DNA of 64,000 nt from the NCBI GenBank assembly GCA_019915015.1, contig JAHBBC010000037.1:248001-312000 (forward strand), in the 5' to 3' direction. The translations under genes were made by a program, and so were the position numbers. The notes beneath the pieces were generated by a model. That model was given only the letters and a program-made list of their open reading frames with translations. It did not search any database and was not told the origin of the DNA. The stretch comes from Auriscalpium vulgare. Lineage: Eukaryota; Basidiomycota; Agaricomycetes; Russulales; Auriscalpiaceae. Below, piece by piece: positions 33,397 to 43,805 of this stretch (its first letter is position 1; every line of letters begins with the position of its first letter).

Positions 33397-34872
33397 TGAT
33401 ACACCTGCTACGCGTGTGGCTACTGTTTGCGCATTTTCGATGCACTGTGGCACTCGCACAGTGGCTCCGACCGTCGCCATGCATCCCCGACTCTATCGTT
33501 CCCGTCGACACACTCGCACAACAGCTAGCGCTGTAGCTGTCCGCGCAATCGTTCGCTGCAGTTCGCCGACGCTCGCTCACACTCGCACCCAACATCGCAG
33601 CCTCGCCCGAGCATCGCTACACATTTGCACCATTCGCCTGAGCCAGCCACGTCATCGCCGAGGTCGCCCGACTCGCCCGAGCTTCTAGAGCAGTCCATCA
33701 ACCGCATAGTCTGTCGGATCTTGGCCATGTCTCACATCAATTAGCCCACATCGCCGAAGCCAGAGCCATGAGATAACGACCCCGTCCACGTCGTCGCAGC
33801 CGTTCGCCGGCGCTTGCCTGTACTCAGCGGACACAGCTGCACATGCCCGACCTCCCAGCGACTCAGAGATGCGGCGCAGACTCCCAGACCATCGAGCTAT
33901 TGCCCAGCGACATCGGAGACGATCCCCGAGCCCGAGACACCAGCGGACCGGATCATCAACCACTCCTGATGCATCGCTGTCGCATCCCGAGCATCCCGGA
34001 GGTTTCGCCGAAGATAGCATCATAGTTGCGCCTAGACCGTCGCGATACTGTCCCCTCATGTTCCAGCCGTTCACCGATGTTTGCCTATGTTCAGCGAGCT
34101 CAGATACACGTCTAGGGTCTCTCAGCAACTCGCCAACGATACAGTGACTCGCTGAACATCGAGATATCGCTCAGCAACGCAGGAGACAGTGCCCAAGCCC
34201 GAGCCATCAGTGATCCGGATCAACAACCACTTTTGATGCGTCGCTGATGCTCCCCGAGCGTCTCGGAGACCTTGCTGGAGATATCTCCGCTTTTGTGTCT
34301 AGGCCTTTGATATCTCTTCTCTCTCATTCGCTATAATTCGCCGATGCTTCGCACGGCTTCGCTGACTGCATCGCATGACTCGTGTAGCTACTCCGACGCA
34401 TTTTCCCATGTATAAGTGTAGCTAGCAGTGTCTGCATGCAATAGGAACTTCTCCCCCCAGAGACAGCACCTCAAACCTCGAGAACTATCGTCTTTCACCT
34501 TCGCAGCGCATCGTTTAGCCCTTTTATCGACATCGACATCGCATTCACCTTCGCAGCGCATCGTTTACGCACTTGCATATTGAGAACCTTCGCCCTACCG
34601 TCGCCCATCGTCACCCAGCGTCGCCTATCGCCCCCGACCTTCGCCCTACCTCCCCGACTCTCGCTACGCCACCCCAAGCCTTGTATTGCCGCCCACACCT
34701 TTGCCGACACTCCCCCTCATCCCCCGTCGCTCGCTACACTTCCCCAGTGACAGCTGCGACTCTCCGAGCCCCCTGGTAGACCTGGGACACGCCCCCCAAC
34801 TAAAACAGTACTACTCGACGAGCAGGGTTTGGTTTTGTCATCTGACCGCCTGTCCGACGAGTTTGGTCATCA
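33397..34872 (+). repeat. Gypsy-1 3' LTR (1476 bp)
   Basis: Preceded by the purine run GTGAGGAGGAGA and followed by CCGT and the RecQ coding sequence. Confidence 0.9.
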
Positions 34873-35786
34873 CCGTGCGGACATTTGGCCGCTCGACGGG
34901 GAGCCGAATCGTCTCATATTGTCCCGGTTGAAAACCCATTGAGTGGAGCAGCTCTTGTTCTCCATTGCGGGTGAGTGTTGCGGTCGTCAAGAGGATGGGT
35001 ACCCAAGGTGGTATGCGAGGTACGACTCGATTTATGTCACCGTATGCGAGCCGGAACGACTTGCTCCATCGAATAGCAATGTGCGCCTCATCCACGCTAT
35101 ACAGAGCCATGTTCTGGATGAACCCGTCGCAACGCAGGATGCCGTCGAACTCGGGTGAGTTCAGGCGCTCCGGAGACGTGATGACGACGGCGTATTCGCC
35201 CTTCTTGATGCTGTCATACAGGTCGATTCCTAGCGCTTTCGCGTCGGACACCCGTTGGCTGTCGAGCGAGATCGCAGGTATTCCCATCCTTTCCAGTTCA
35301 GCAACCTGCGGAAGGTAAGGCCACGGTCCTGTCATTGCATATGCATGTCTCACCTGACTCTCTGCTAGATCCGTCAGCGGTGTCACGTCGATGACGACCG
35401 GCTTTTCGTGCACCTGCAGTCCAAAGCGGGGAACATCCGGGTGTTCTCGAAGGTATTCATGCACGAGAACATGCAGATACATCGCCGCTGTCTTCCCCTC
35501 GCCACACCCTGCGATTACAAGCTGGTTCCGGTGGTCTAGGACGTGCGCCGTCGCTCGGACTTGCCAGTCTCGGGGGCCATTGGGCCACAGCGGAGTTGCC
35601 GTCTTCAAGATGGTCTCGAGGAGCGCCAGGCCCTCGAGGGAGTTCCATTGGCCATGGGCCATGCGTAGATTAGGGTATAAGAGGGTAGTGTACCGGGTAG
35701 CGTATGTATCGCAGATGCACGGCCTGTACTCCTCTCCGCCGGTATGCGTCACAGTACGTGACCGAAGTGACAACGCGTCAACGCGT
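34873..35786 (-). pseudogene. RecQ-like helicase, N-terminal ATPase part
   Basis: The first ATG in frame is at 35662 (MAHGQWNSLEGLALLETI). Motif I is IAGCGEGKTAAMYLH (Walker A), motif II is LYSVDEAHIAIRW (DEAH) and motif III is PILLTTATLT. The order and spacing fit RecQ/DEAD superfamily-2 helicases. The piece stops in VERPNVRTV at the Gypsy-1 insertion; taking one copy of the CCGT duplication, the next codons are FKTLHHGL at 25363. Upstream of 35662 the frame stays open to 35786, where Gypsy-2 is inserted, and resumes at 50225. Telomere-linked RecQ helicases of fungi are a possible relative. Confidence 0.8.
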
Positions 35787-36635
35787 TGATGGGACCCGCA
35801 GCGCTACAGGCACCGAAAAGGACCAATCACACCGCTACACCAAGACACACACCCCCGAGACGCCCCACAGGCGTCGCGGCACCGGCACGACCACGGGACA
35901 GCACAAAGCGAGCGAGCGTCTGGGGAGGAGTCGGAGAGCCGAGGTAGGGAGTCGGAACGGTCGGGCGCGGAACTTGGTAGGACGCGTAGGAGCGCAGACG
36001 CGTGGGAAGAGCTGACGAAGCAGCGGTATATAGACGCGATTCGACTTGTTGTAGGGACACTTTTGGACCTTGGGCCTACACCCGAGACTACACCTTTCGT
36101 TCCTGCTTCACAGAGAGCACCGCACGACGCGATACCGCCAGACCAGCCCGACACGATGCCTTAAACCAGGAAGTCGTAGCGACATCCGGGTCGCGCCACC
36201 TTTGCGATACCACGGGCTACGCTGCCCCGACTCAACCACAGACTGGAGTGATACAGTGTGGTAGGTTTTATGACTGACGTTTATATTCCAGGATAGCGAC
36301 TCGGACGGTACAAGCGCGGGGACACAGGTCGGACGGTCGGACGGCAAGGGCGACTCCGCAACTAGGACGGACCGGCGGCGACAGACGGGAGGGTCGCACC
36401 GAATAGTGTGGGAAGAGACGCAACGTGCGACGGTCGGACGGGAGCGGAGAGAGAGAGAGAGAGAGAGCCGCAGGACGAGGGCAGGACCCGCGGGGTCCTG
36501 GGTGGTTTGTTCGGGGCACGGTCGCGATCTTGGGTTTCTTCCTCCGACCCACTACCTCTTGGGCCAGCGGTTGGCTGCTCGCTCCCTCCATTTCTATCGA
36601 CGTTCCCGGGGCCTCCCCCAGGGTTCATCTCATCA
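35787..36635 (+). repeat. Gypsy-2 5' LTR (849 bp)
   Basis: Same length as the 3' LTR and no difference noticed. It contains a GAGAGAGAGAGAGAG stretch near 36450. Confidence 0.92.
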
Positions 36636-36639
36636 TTTG

Positions 36640-36658
36640 TGGAGCCCACCGCGAGGGG
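36640..36658 (+). promoter_or_regulatory. Gypsy-2 primer binding site
   Basis: TGGAGCCCACCGCGAGGGG, 4 bp inside the LTR, the same as in Gypsy-1. Confidence 0.6.
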
Positions 36659-36684
36659 GCTAGTGTCAACCGCTCAGCAACCCG

Positions 36685-39600
36685 ATGGCACCAAAGGCGA
36701 GGGTTATCGTAGAGCCCACTCGACGCGCACCGCCCCGATCGGCCCCGTCGGAGTACTCGACCAGTCAGCGGGCGGAGTCCATGCCAGGACACCTCGCATC
36801 GTCGGAAGGTGGGGCGTCGGGCGAAGAGCGCGCGACTTCCAGCGCTGAAGGCGCCGAGGGCGACAACGAAAACGACGACGGCGAGGCATCGGGTGTGTCG
36901 GACGCAGCACCCGAGAACGACGGGGATGCTGCGGGCGAGGCTCCCGGCGATCAAAACGCGGAGGCAGGCCCTGTCCAATCGGAGGAGTCGGAGCACGGTT
37001 GGGATGGTAGACGGTCCCTCCATCAGGAGCTCCTGGACGTCAATGAGGCGTCGATCGAGTTGCTGACTGGCGGAGCGATGCGACAATGGTCGTCGCCGGA
37101 GCTTACCCCGTCGGAATCGGAGCCCGAAGTGGCTGCGCTGATTGATGAGGACCGAGACGAGGCACAGGTGCCTTCCGACAGCGACCGCTTGGCTTCCGAC
37201 CGCGGAAACGTCGGAACGCACGGAGGTTTATCAGGAGACGGGCGTGGAGCGGCCGCACAGGTTTCCCGACCAGTTTCTCCCACATCGCAATCCAGTACTC
37301 CGTTATCGCGTTTACCCCGTCGCACGACCATGGCCACTCCGATGCCTACCCGTGGCGACCGCCAAGCCCCTAAGTTCGACAATCTTAAGCCGCGCGAGCT
37401 GCAACGCTATTTCGCGGAGTTGAGGCACTTGTTCACGCGGGCGGGTATCGAGGACGGCCAGGACCAGGAGAAGAAGGAGCACGCCACGCGATACCTGGAC
37501 GTCCTTACAGCAGACCAGTGGCAAAGCCGACCCCAGTACGCGGGCAATGCGACGTTCGAAGAGTTCGTGACCGCGATCATAGCGCTATACCCCGGAGCGG
37601 ACGAGGAGCGCAAATACACGATGGGCGACCTCGATCAGCTCGTCGCCGAGACAGCCCGCCGAGGCATCACGACCATCGGCGACGTTGGGGAATACTATCG
37701 CGGTTTCTACGCGATCTCCCAGTTTCTTATAGGGCGGCAGCGGATCTCCGAGCGCGACCGCGACTACACTTTCTTGCGTGGATTCCAGAAGGGACTGCAA
37801 GATAGGATAGAGCAGCGGCTGCAGCTGAAGTATCCCGACCACGATCGCGACGGCCCGTACCCGATGGACCAAATAGTGGAAGCGGCGCGGTACGTGCTGC
37901 ACGGCACGTCGAGCACCCCGCGATCGGCAGGGCTCAGCGTCCCCGCGGGTCTGGCCGACTTGTCCCAACCCGTGGCCGTCAAGGCGGAAGAACCGGCGAT
38001 CAAGGTCGAACAGTTTGCCGCTCTGATGGAGAAGGCGGCCGAGCAGATCGCGAAAGCGTATAGCGCGGGGAGAGCCGATGCGATGGGGATGAGTAACGCA
38101 GGCCCGCAGCCGTCGGCGTACACGCGCGGGCCACCGGGCCCGATGATGGCGTCGGCCGCTCGTTTCGATCGTCCTCGCCCGGCCCCGGGACAGGATGGCG
38201 CCAGGTGCTCGTTCTGCAACGGTCCCGAGCACTTCATCCGCGAATGCCTCGTCCTGCAAGACTACATAGCGACGGGGCGGGTGGTACGCAACGAGATGAA
38301 CCAGGTGGTACTCAAGAACGGCAGGCCAGTGCCATTTGGGCTAGGCCCGATTCAAGCGAGGGTAGACGAATATTATCGCACGGACCCGTCCGGGCTGCGC
38401 GCCGACGTCGCGGCCAGAGTCGCGGGCAACGCGACGGAAACAATGATGTTGGCATCGACAGGTCCCATCGCCGTCACCGACTACCCGCTCCGACCTGCGC
38501 GCGACCAGCCGGTCGCCGGGCTCATCCAGTTAATCCCGCCGTTGACGGACGACGAGCGACTCGAGGAGTTGCGTCAAGAGATGGCGGTATTAACCCTCAT
38601 GAAGGAGCAGAGGAACGCCGGCCGGGCCCGAAGGGAGGCAGCGATTCGCAACGGAGAGTTACCGCCACCAATCGGTCCGCTGCCCGGGGAGAGAGTGCGA
38701 TCCAAGAGGCTAGTCCCTGAGGTGGTCATATCTCCGTCGAAATTCACGGCCAAGCGGCCGAAGGTTACGTTCGCGGTGCCCGAAGGTCCAGAGGATGCGG
38801 AAGCGGCGATGGAAGAGAGCGAGGGTGAGCCGACAGTCGAGAAGGACCCCGAGGAGATAGAGCCGGAACCCATCCATCCTTTCGCCTCCGTACCCGACGC
38901 AACCTACATACCCGTCGGGGACGCGTCCCGACCAGACAAAGGGAAGAAACCAGTCGCCGCCTATACCAAGGACACGCCCATCCATAGTGAGGAAGTCGCG
39001 AAGGAAGTCTACGGCCGCGCGATGGAGACTTCCGTCACTCTGACACAGAGCGAGTTACTGTCGCTGGCGCCAGAAGTACGTTCCCAGTTGCGATACGCTA
39101 TCACCCCGCGACGCATAGCGGCCCCGGTACTGTCCAGCGGGGACTCCCCAGTAGCGGTCCTACACACGGTCGTAGCGGAAGGGGAAGGGCCTACCAAGGA
39201 GTGGTCGGACCTACCCGGCGACTTGTACGAGGAAGAGCGCGAGCAGGAGAGAGATCGAGCGCGGGGATACACCTCGCACATGCCGTCGTCGTTCTTGCAG
39301 GCCATACAGAGCCAGCCAGCGGTGCCGCCTCGCGGGTCGCTGGTGCTCTCCGACCCGATGCTGACGTTGATGAGTGCCTCGGCCGAGAAACCGGCCCCGC
39401 TGGTGGTCGCAAAAGAGTCATCGGCATTGCGAGCGGTCCTGCCCTTGGTGGATAACCAAGCGCACATTGAGGCTATCCTGGATCCAGGGTCGCAGGTCAT
39501 CTCCATGTCCGAAGACGTTTGTCATTTTCTCGGCCTGGCATATGATCCCGCGATCACACTGGACATGCTTTCCGCCAACGGCTCGATTGACAAATCCCTC

Positions 39601-39867
39601 GGGCTAGCCCGCAACGTAGCGCTAAAGCTAGGCGACATCACGCTCTACGTACAGATACACGTCATACGTTCTCCGGCCTACGACATCCTGCTAGGGAGGC
39701 CCTTCGACGTCCTCACTGGGAGTATAGTCCGCAACTTTGTCGATGAGCGACAGACCGTCACGATCACCGATCCCAACACTCAAGCGACGGCGACCGTCCC
39801 GACAGTAGAGCGAGGCTCGCGTCGCATCGTTCAGAGCGCCGGCGAGCGCAGGGATTTTCGGCTCTAG
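36685..39867 (+). CDS. gag: Gypsy-2 Gag-protease polyprotein (1060 aa)
   Basis: ATG at 36685 (MAPKARVIVEPTRRAPP), 49 bp after the 5' LTR. An acidic, low-complexity N-terminal region of about 200 residues is followed by a capsid-like part (LKPRELQRYFAELRHLFTRA) equivalent to Gypsy-1. The CCHC knuckle CSFCNGPEHFIREC is near residues 507-520. The C-terminal aspartic protease has EAILDPGSQVISMSEDVCHF and YDILLGRPFDVL. A whole, uninterrupted frame supports recent activity. pol follows in another frame; the gag stop is at 39865-39867, and pol codons are open across it, so a frameshift or re-initiation would be required. Confidence 0.88.
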   Translation: MAPKARVIVEPTRRAPPRSAPSEYSTSQRAESMPGHLASSEGGASGEERATSSAEGAEGDNENDDGEASGVSDAAPENDGDAAGEAPGDQNAEAGPVQSEESEHGWDGRRSLHQELLDVNEASIELLTGGAMRQWSSPELTPSESEPEVAALIDEDRDEAQVPSDSDRLASDRGNVGTHGGLSGDGRGAAAQVSRPVSPTSQSSTPLSRLPRRTTMATPMPTRGDRQAPKFDNLKPRELQRYFAELRHLFTRAGIEDGQDQEKKEHATRYLDVLTADQWQSRPQYAGNATFEEFVTAIIALYPGADEERKYTMGDLDQLVAETARRGITTIGDVGEYYRGFYAISQFLIGRQRISERDRDYTFLRGFQKGLQDRIEQRLQLKYPDHDRDGPYPMDQIVEAARYVLHGTSSTPRSAGLSVPAGLADLSQPVAVKAEEPAIKVEQFAALMEKAAEQIAKAYSAGRADAMGMSNAGPQPSAYTRGPPGPMMASAARFDRPRPAPGQDGARCSFCNGPEHFIRECLVLQDYIATGRVVRNEMNQVVLKNGRPVPFGLGPIQARVDEYYRTDPSGLRADVAARVAGNATETMMLASTGPIAVTDYPLRPARDQPVAGLIQLIPPLTDDERLEELRQEMAVLTLMKEQRNAGRARREAAIRNGELPPPIGPLPGERVRSKRLVPEVVISPSKFTAKRPKVTFAVPEGPEDAEAAMEESEGEPTVEKDPEEIEPEPIHPFASVPDATYIPVGDASRPDKGKKPVAAYTKDTPIHSEEVAKEVYGRAMETSVTLTQSELLSLAPEVRSQLRYAITPRRIAAPVLSSGDSPVAVLHTVVAEGEGPTKEWSDLPGDLYEEEREQERDRARGYTSHMPSSFLQAIQSQPAVPPRGSLVLSDPMLTLMSASAEKPAPLVVAKESSALRAVLPLVDNQAHIEAILDPGSQVISMSEDVCHFLGLAYDPAITLDMLSANGSIDKSLGLARNVALKLGDITLYVQIHVIRSPAYDILLGRPFDVLTGSIVRNFVDERQTVTITDPNTQATATVPTVERGSRRIVQSAGERRDFRL

Positions 39868-39875
39868 AGGCGTCG

Positions 39876-42800
39876 TTGGACGACCAGGCGGAAGTGGCGC
39901 TCGTCCTCGAGTTCACGGGCGACGCCGCCGATCCTATTTCCGTGGAAGCCGTGGTCCCCTTCGACTCCTCTAGTTCGCCGGAAGAGTTACGAGCAACCTA
40001 TTTATCATTTTGCGATCTCCCAGAATCTACCCCTCCAATATTTGATCGGCCGACCGACGCGACTTTAGACGTTCCATCGGCGCCCGTTTTCTTTCTCGCC
40101 CCAGCCGGGGTGCCATCGTTCGCAGGCGAACAGGAATTTCGCGACTGTAAGTCGCTGCCAAGCAGCGCGCGGGCACGCGCAGTTTTCGCAGCGACCAAGA
40201 AAAAGTATAAGCCAGCCCACCTAAAAGTGAAGCCAGTACTAGCCGACTTGCCTGGGCAGTTCAGAATCATACGCGACATACGAGGCGACCCGCTAGCGAC
40301 ACTACCCAAGTTACCAACGAAGCCCCCTGACTTCCGGCCGACGGGGCGTTACACCGAGGAGCGCCGCGACCAATTCGACGTAGTTCACGAGGGGGACTTC
40401 TTGTGGAAGGAGGAACGCAAGCTGATGCACCATTTTATGTGCGAGCACAACGGTGCGTTCGCGTGGGACGACAGCGAGCGAGGCCACTTCCGCGAAGATT
40501 TCTTTCCGCCGGTCACGATACCCGTCGTACCGCACACGCCATGGGTACAACGCAACATACCGATCCCGCCGGGAATCTACGACCAAGTCATGGAACAAAT
40601 CAGTCGGAAGTTGGCCGCGAACGTCTACGAACCATCCAATTCGTCGTATAGGTCGCGGTGGTTCTGCGTGGTCAAAAAGGATGGAACGAGCCTGCGCATA
40701 GTGCACAGCCTGGAGCCGTTAAACGCCGTCACGATAGCTCATTCCGGTGTGCCCCCGTTTACCGACCAACTGGCCGAGCAATTCGCGGGTCGGGCTTGCG
40801 GCGCGATGCTGGATCTGTACGTCGGATACGACGAGCGAGCATTGGACCCAGCGTCGCGCGACCTCACTACGTTCCAGACCCCTTACGGCGCGCTGCGGTT
40901 GGTAACACTACCGATGGGCTGGACGAATTCAGTGCCTATCTTCCACGACGACGTCACACATATCCTGAGGCCGGAAATTCCCCACGTCACGATACCGTTT
41001 ATTGATGACGTACCGGTCAAGGGCCCCGCGAGCGAATACAAGGACGACCAGGGGAAGTACGAGACAATCGCTGACAACGAGGGCATCCGCCGATTTGTCT
41101 GGGAACACTTTCAGAATCTCAACCGCGTCGTACAGCGCATGGGTTATTCGGGCGGGACGTTTTCGGGTTGGAAGACTATTTTGTGCGCGCCCGAAATTGT
41201 CGTGGTCGGACACCGCTGCACGAGGGACGGGCGGATCCCCGACGAACAACGGGTGGCTAAGATTGTGAATTGGGGGCCATGTCAAGACCTGTCCGATGTG
41301 CGGGCGTTCCTCGGGACGGTCGGGGTGCTGAGGATCTTCATCCACCATTTCGCACATCGCGCGCATGCGCTCACGCACCTTACGAGGAAAGATGTGCCAT
41401 TCGAATTCGGAGCGGAACAATTAGCAGCTATGGAAGATCTCAAAAGCGCGTTGCTGGAGTCGCCAGCCCTGAAACCGATCGACTATCAGTCGGGCGAACC
41501 GGTTATCCTCGCGGTCGATACGTCTCCTATTGCGGTCGGGTTCTTGCTGTGCCAGGCTGACGCCGACGATCCGAAGAGTCGCAAGAAGCGTCGGTACGCA
41601 CGGTTTGGGTCCATCGCGTTGAACGATCGCGAGGCGCGTTTTTCGCAACCAAAGTTAGAATTATACGGCCTGTTTCGGGCGCTCCGCGCGCTGAAGATAT
41701 ATCTCATCGGAGTGCGGAACATGGTCGTGGAAGTCGACGCACGCTACATTAAGGGCATGCTCGACAACCCCGATATTGAACCCTCAGCCAGCATGAATCG
41801 GTGGATTATTGCCATTTTAATGTTCCATTTCGTCCTAGTTCACGTGCCCGGCCTGTTTCATGGGCCTGACGGGATGTCGCGACGAAGGCGCCAACCGGGC
41901 GACGTGGCAGAGAATGAGCACGACGGGTTCGAGGATTGGGTCGACGCAATGTATGGCTTCATTCACCTCGTGAACGCATACGTACCGCGCAGTACAAGGC
42001 CACGGTCGGGGGATCCGCGCGACCAACCAAGGGCCGCGATCGCAACGTTCGTCACCCAGGCAGCTCCGACAGAGTTGTCGTACGACGCCGTTGACCGCGA
42101 CATCAAGGCGCAGCAGGCCGACGAGCGACTCGTTCGAGTGCGGGAATGGCACAACACGCTCCAACGACCGGAGGGCCTCGCCGACCAAGAGTATGCGACG
42201 TTCCTAAGGTACTGCACTGAGTTCTTCCTCGATGGCACGAGTCTCTTTCGCAAGGAGCCGCAGGGGCGCCACCAGCTCGTTTTAGCACCGGAACGCCGCA
42301 TAGGGGCTTTAAAAGCGTGCCACGACGACGTCGGCCATCGCGGCGCGTACCCGACCAAGATGTTTCTCCTCGAACGCTTCTGGTGGCCCTACATGGACCG
42401 CGACGTCGCGTGGTTTGTCCGATCGTGCCACATTTGTCAAGTGCGACAGGTGAAGCACGTGCTCATTCCCCCAACGGTCGCGACCCCGGCGCCGCTGTTC
42501 GCCAAGATGTACGCTGATACCATGCACATGCCGGCTTCGCGAGGTTTCAAATACATCGTACAAGGCAGGTGCTCGGTCTCGCATTTCCCAGAGTGGCGCA
42601 TGCTGCGTCAGGAAAATGCCAAGTCGCTCGCGCGATGGATATTCGAGGACGTACTCTGTCGCTGGGGAGCGCTCCGGGAAATCGTAACGGATAACGGGAC
42701 GCCGTACCTAGCAGCGATGAAGCACCTCGAGGAAGATTACGGCGTGCAGCACATCCGCATCTCAGGCTATAACTCGCGATCCAACGGAATCGTAGAGCGA

Positions 42801-43535
42801 TCGCATTTCGACGTCCGACAGGCCCTGTACAAGGCTGCCGACGGTGACGCGAGCAAGTGGGCCACGGTCGCACACTCGGTATTCTGGGCGGACAGGATCA
42901 CAACGCGCAGGCGTATGGGCTGCTCCCCCTACTTCGCGGCGACTGGCACGCAGGCATTGATGCCCCTCGATATCGTAGAGGCGACGTATCTCCTACCACC
43001 GCCTGACTCAATACTGTCGACGACGGATTTAATCGCGCGACGGGCTGTCGCACTTCAGAAGCGCCGCACCCAGCTCCGTACGCTCCACTCGAAAGTGTTT
43101 GACAAGCGGCGGCATGATGCGCTGATTTTCGAGCGCGACCACGAAGCGTCGATCAAGAACTACGGCTTCCAACGAGGCGACCTTGTCCTGGTACGTTTCA
43201 CGCAGTTCGAGAAATCACTCGACCGCAAGATGCTGCCTCGCTACGACGGTCCGTTCATCGTAATTGGGCGGCGACGCGGTGGACCGTACGTCCTGTGTGA
43301 TATGCACGGGGCGGTCTTCGACAGGCCCACTGCGGAGTTTCGCGTCATTCCGTACTTCGCGCGACCACACATCACGCTTCCTCCGCTACCGGAGTTCATC
43401 GACATACCCGCCCGACGACTAAACGAGCTTCTCGGGCAGCCTGGCTCCGACGCCCAAGCACAGGAATCACGCAGCATAGACAGCGACGCGTCGGACACAG
43501 CGAGTAACAGCGCGGAGGACGGTAGTGTCGCCTGA
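39876..43535 (+). CDS. pol: Gypsy-2 Pol polyprotein (about 1220 aa)
   Basis: An open frame with no ATG at its start (TTG at 39876); the frame extends slightly upstream over the gag stop, which fits translation by frameshifting. Reverse transcriptase: SRWFCVVKKDGTSLRIVHSL, VTLPMGWTNSVPIFHDDV and the active site IPFIDDVPVKGP (near 41000). RNase H-like: ILAVDTSPIAVGFLL and EVDARYIKGML. Integrase: zinc motif CHDDVGHRG and SCHICQVRQ, then DDE residues in YADTMHMP, TDNGTPYL and NGIVERSHFDVRQ. No chromodomain was seen at the C-terminus. It ends at TGA 43535, 32 bp before the first polypurine tract. Confidence 0.88.
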   Translation: MDDQAEVALVLEFTGDAADPISVEAVVPFDSSSSPEELRATYLSFCDLPESTPPIFDRPTDATLDVPSAPVFFLAPAGVPSFAGEQEFRDCKSLPSSARARAVFAATKKKYKPAHLKVKPVLADLPGQFRIIRDIRGDPLATLPKLPTKPPDFRPTGRYTEERRDQFDVVHEGDFLWKEERKLMHHFMCEHNGAFAWDDSERGHFREDFFPPVTIPVVPHTPWVQRNIPIPPGIYDQVMEQISRKLAANVYEPSNSSYRSRWFCVVKKDGTSLRIVHSLEPLNAVTIAHSGVPPFTDQLAEQFAGRACGAMLDLYVGYDERALDPASRDLTTFQTPYGALRLVTLPMGWTNSVPIFHDDVTHILRPEIPHVTIPFIDDVPVKGPASEYKDDQGKYETIADNEGIRRFVWEHFQNLNRVVQRMGYSGGTFSGWKTILCAPEIVVVGHRCTRDGRIPDEQRVAKIVNWGPCQDLSDVRAFLGTVGVLRIFIHHFAHRAHALTHLTRKDVPFEFGAEQLAAMEDLKSALLESPALKPIDYQSGEPVILAVDTSPIAVGFLLCQADADDPKSRKKRRYARFGSIALNDREARFSQPKLELYGLFRALRALKIYLIGVRNMVVEVDARYIKGMLDNPDIEPSASMNRWIIAILMFHFVLVHVPGLFHGPDGMSRRRRQPGDVAENEHDGFEDWVDAMYGFIHLVNAYVPRSTRPRSGDPRDQPRAAIATFVTQAAPTELSYDAVDRDIKAQQADERLVRVREWHNTLQRPEGLADQEYATFLRYCTEFFLDGTSLFRKEPQGRHQLVLAPERRIGALKACHDDVGHRGAYPTKMFLLERFWWPYMDRDVAWFVRSCHICQVRQVKHVLIPPTVATPAPLFAKMYADTMHMPASRGFKYIVQGRCSVSHFPEWRMLRQENAKSLARWIFEDVLCRWGALREIVTDNGTPYLAAMKHLEEDYGVQHIRISGYNSRSNGIVERSHFDVRQALYKAADGDASKWATVAHSVFWADRITTRRRMGCSPYFAATGTQALMPLDIVEATYLLPPPDSILSTTDLIARRAVALQKRRTQLRTLHSKVFDKRRHDALIFERDHEASIKNYGFQRGDLVLVRFTQFEKSLDRKMLPRYDGPFIVIGRRRGGPYVLCDMHGAVFDRPTAEFRVIPYFARPHITLPPLPEFIDIPARRLNELLGQPGSDAQAQESRSIDSDASDTASNSAEDGSVA

Positions 43536-43567
43536 CCGGCCGTGCGCGACTGCTGAGGTCAGCAGTT

Positions 43568-43583
43568 TCAGTCGGGGGGAGGA
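43568..43583 (+). promoter_or_regulatory. Gypsy-2 polypurine tract copy 1 (after pol)
   Basis: TCAGTCGGGGGGAGGA, 32 bp after the pol stop, where the 3' LTR would be in an element without cargo. One base differs from copies 2 and 3. Confidence 0.65.
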
Positions 43584-43805
43584 CGCGATACGACTGGACT
43601 AGGTATTACGTTAAGGAGATACACCACGGACAGTACACTGAGACTATTGGTTCAACTTATTTCTTTTCTCCTCTTGTGGTGGGGGGGACACTAAAATTCT
43701 ATTTGGGCAAGCATGCGTAGAGACGACAGCACGAAAAACAACAAGAAAAGTAACGCAAAAACAAGAGAATACAAGAAACAGAGAAAAATGCGAGAAAGGG
43801 TCGAC

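Larger units (their letters stand above)
25368..34872 (+). mobile_element. Gypsy-1 LTR retrotransposon (9.5 kb), inserted in RecQ
   Basis: LTRs at 25368-26852 and 33397-34872 start TGATACACC and end GGTCATCA. The 4-bp duplication CCGT flanks the element (25364-25367 and 34873-34876). The order is gag-protease, then reverse transcriptase, RNase H and integrase, which is Ty3/Gypsy order. By eye the LTRs differ by about four substitutions, one 10-bp and one 1-bp length change, so the insertion is young. Only 243 bp separate the end of pol from the 3' LTR. Confidence 0.9.

Noticed and set aside
25368..34872. Gypsy-1 target duplication of five bases (ACCGT)
   Set aside because: The fifth base A is also the last base of the LTR (…ATCA), as shown by the internal LTR end; a 4-bp CCGT with TG…CA ends explains both sides and matches Gypsy-2.
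35704..36848. Short frames within the Gypsy-2 LTRs as proteins
   Set aside because: They repeat exactly in both LTRs and have no domain; LTR sequence is regulatory.
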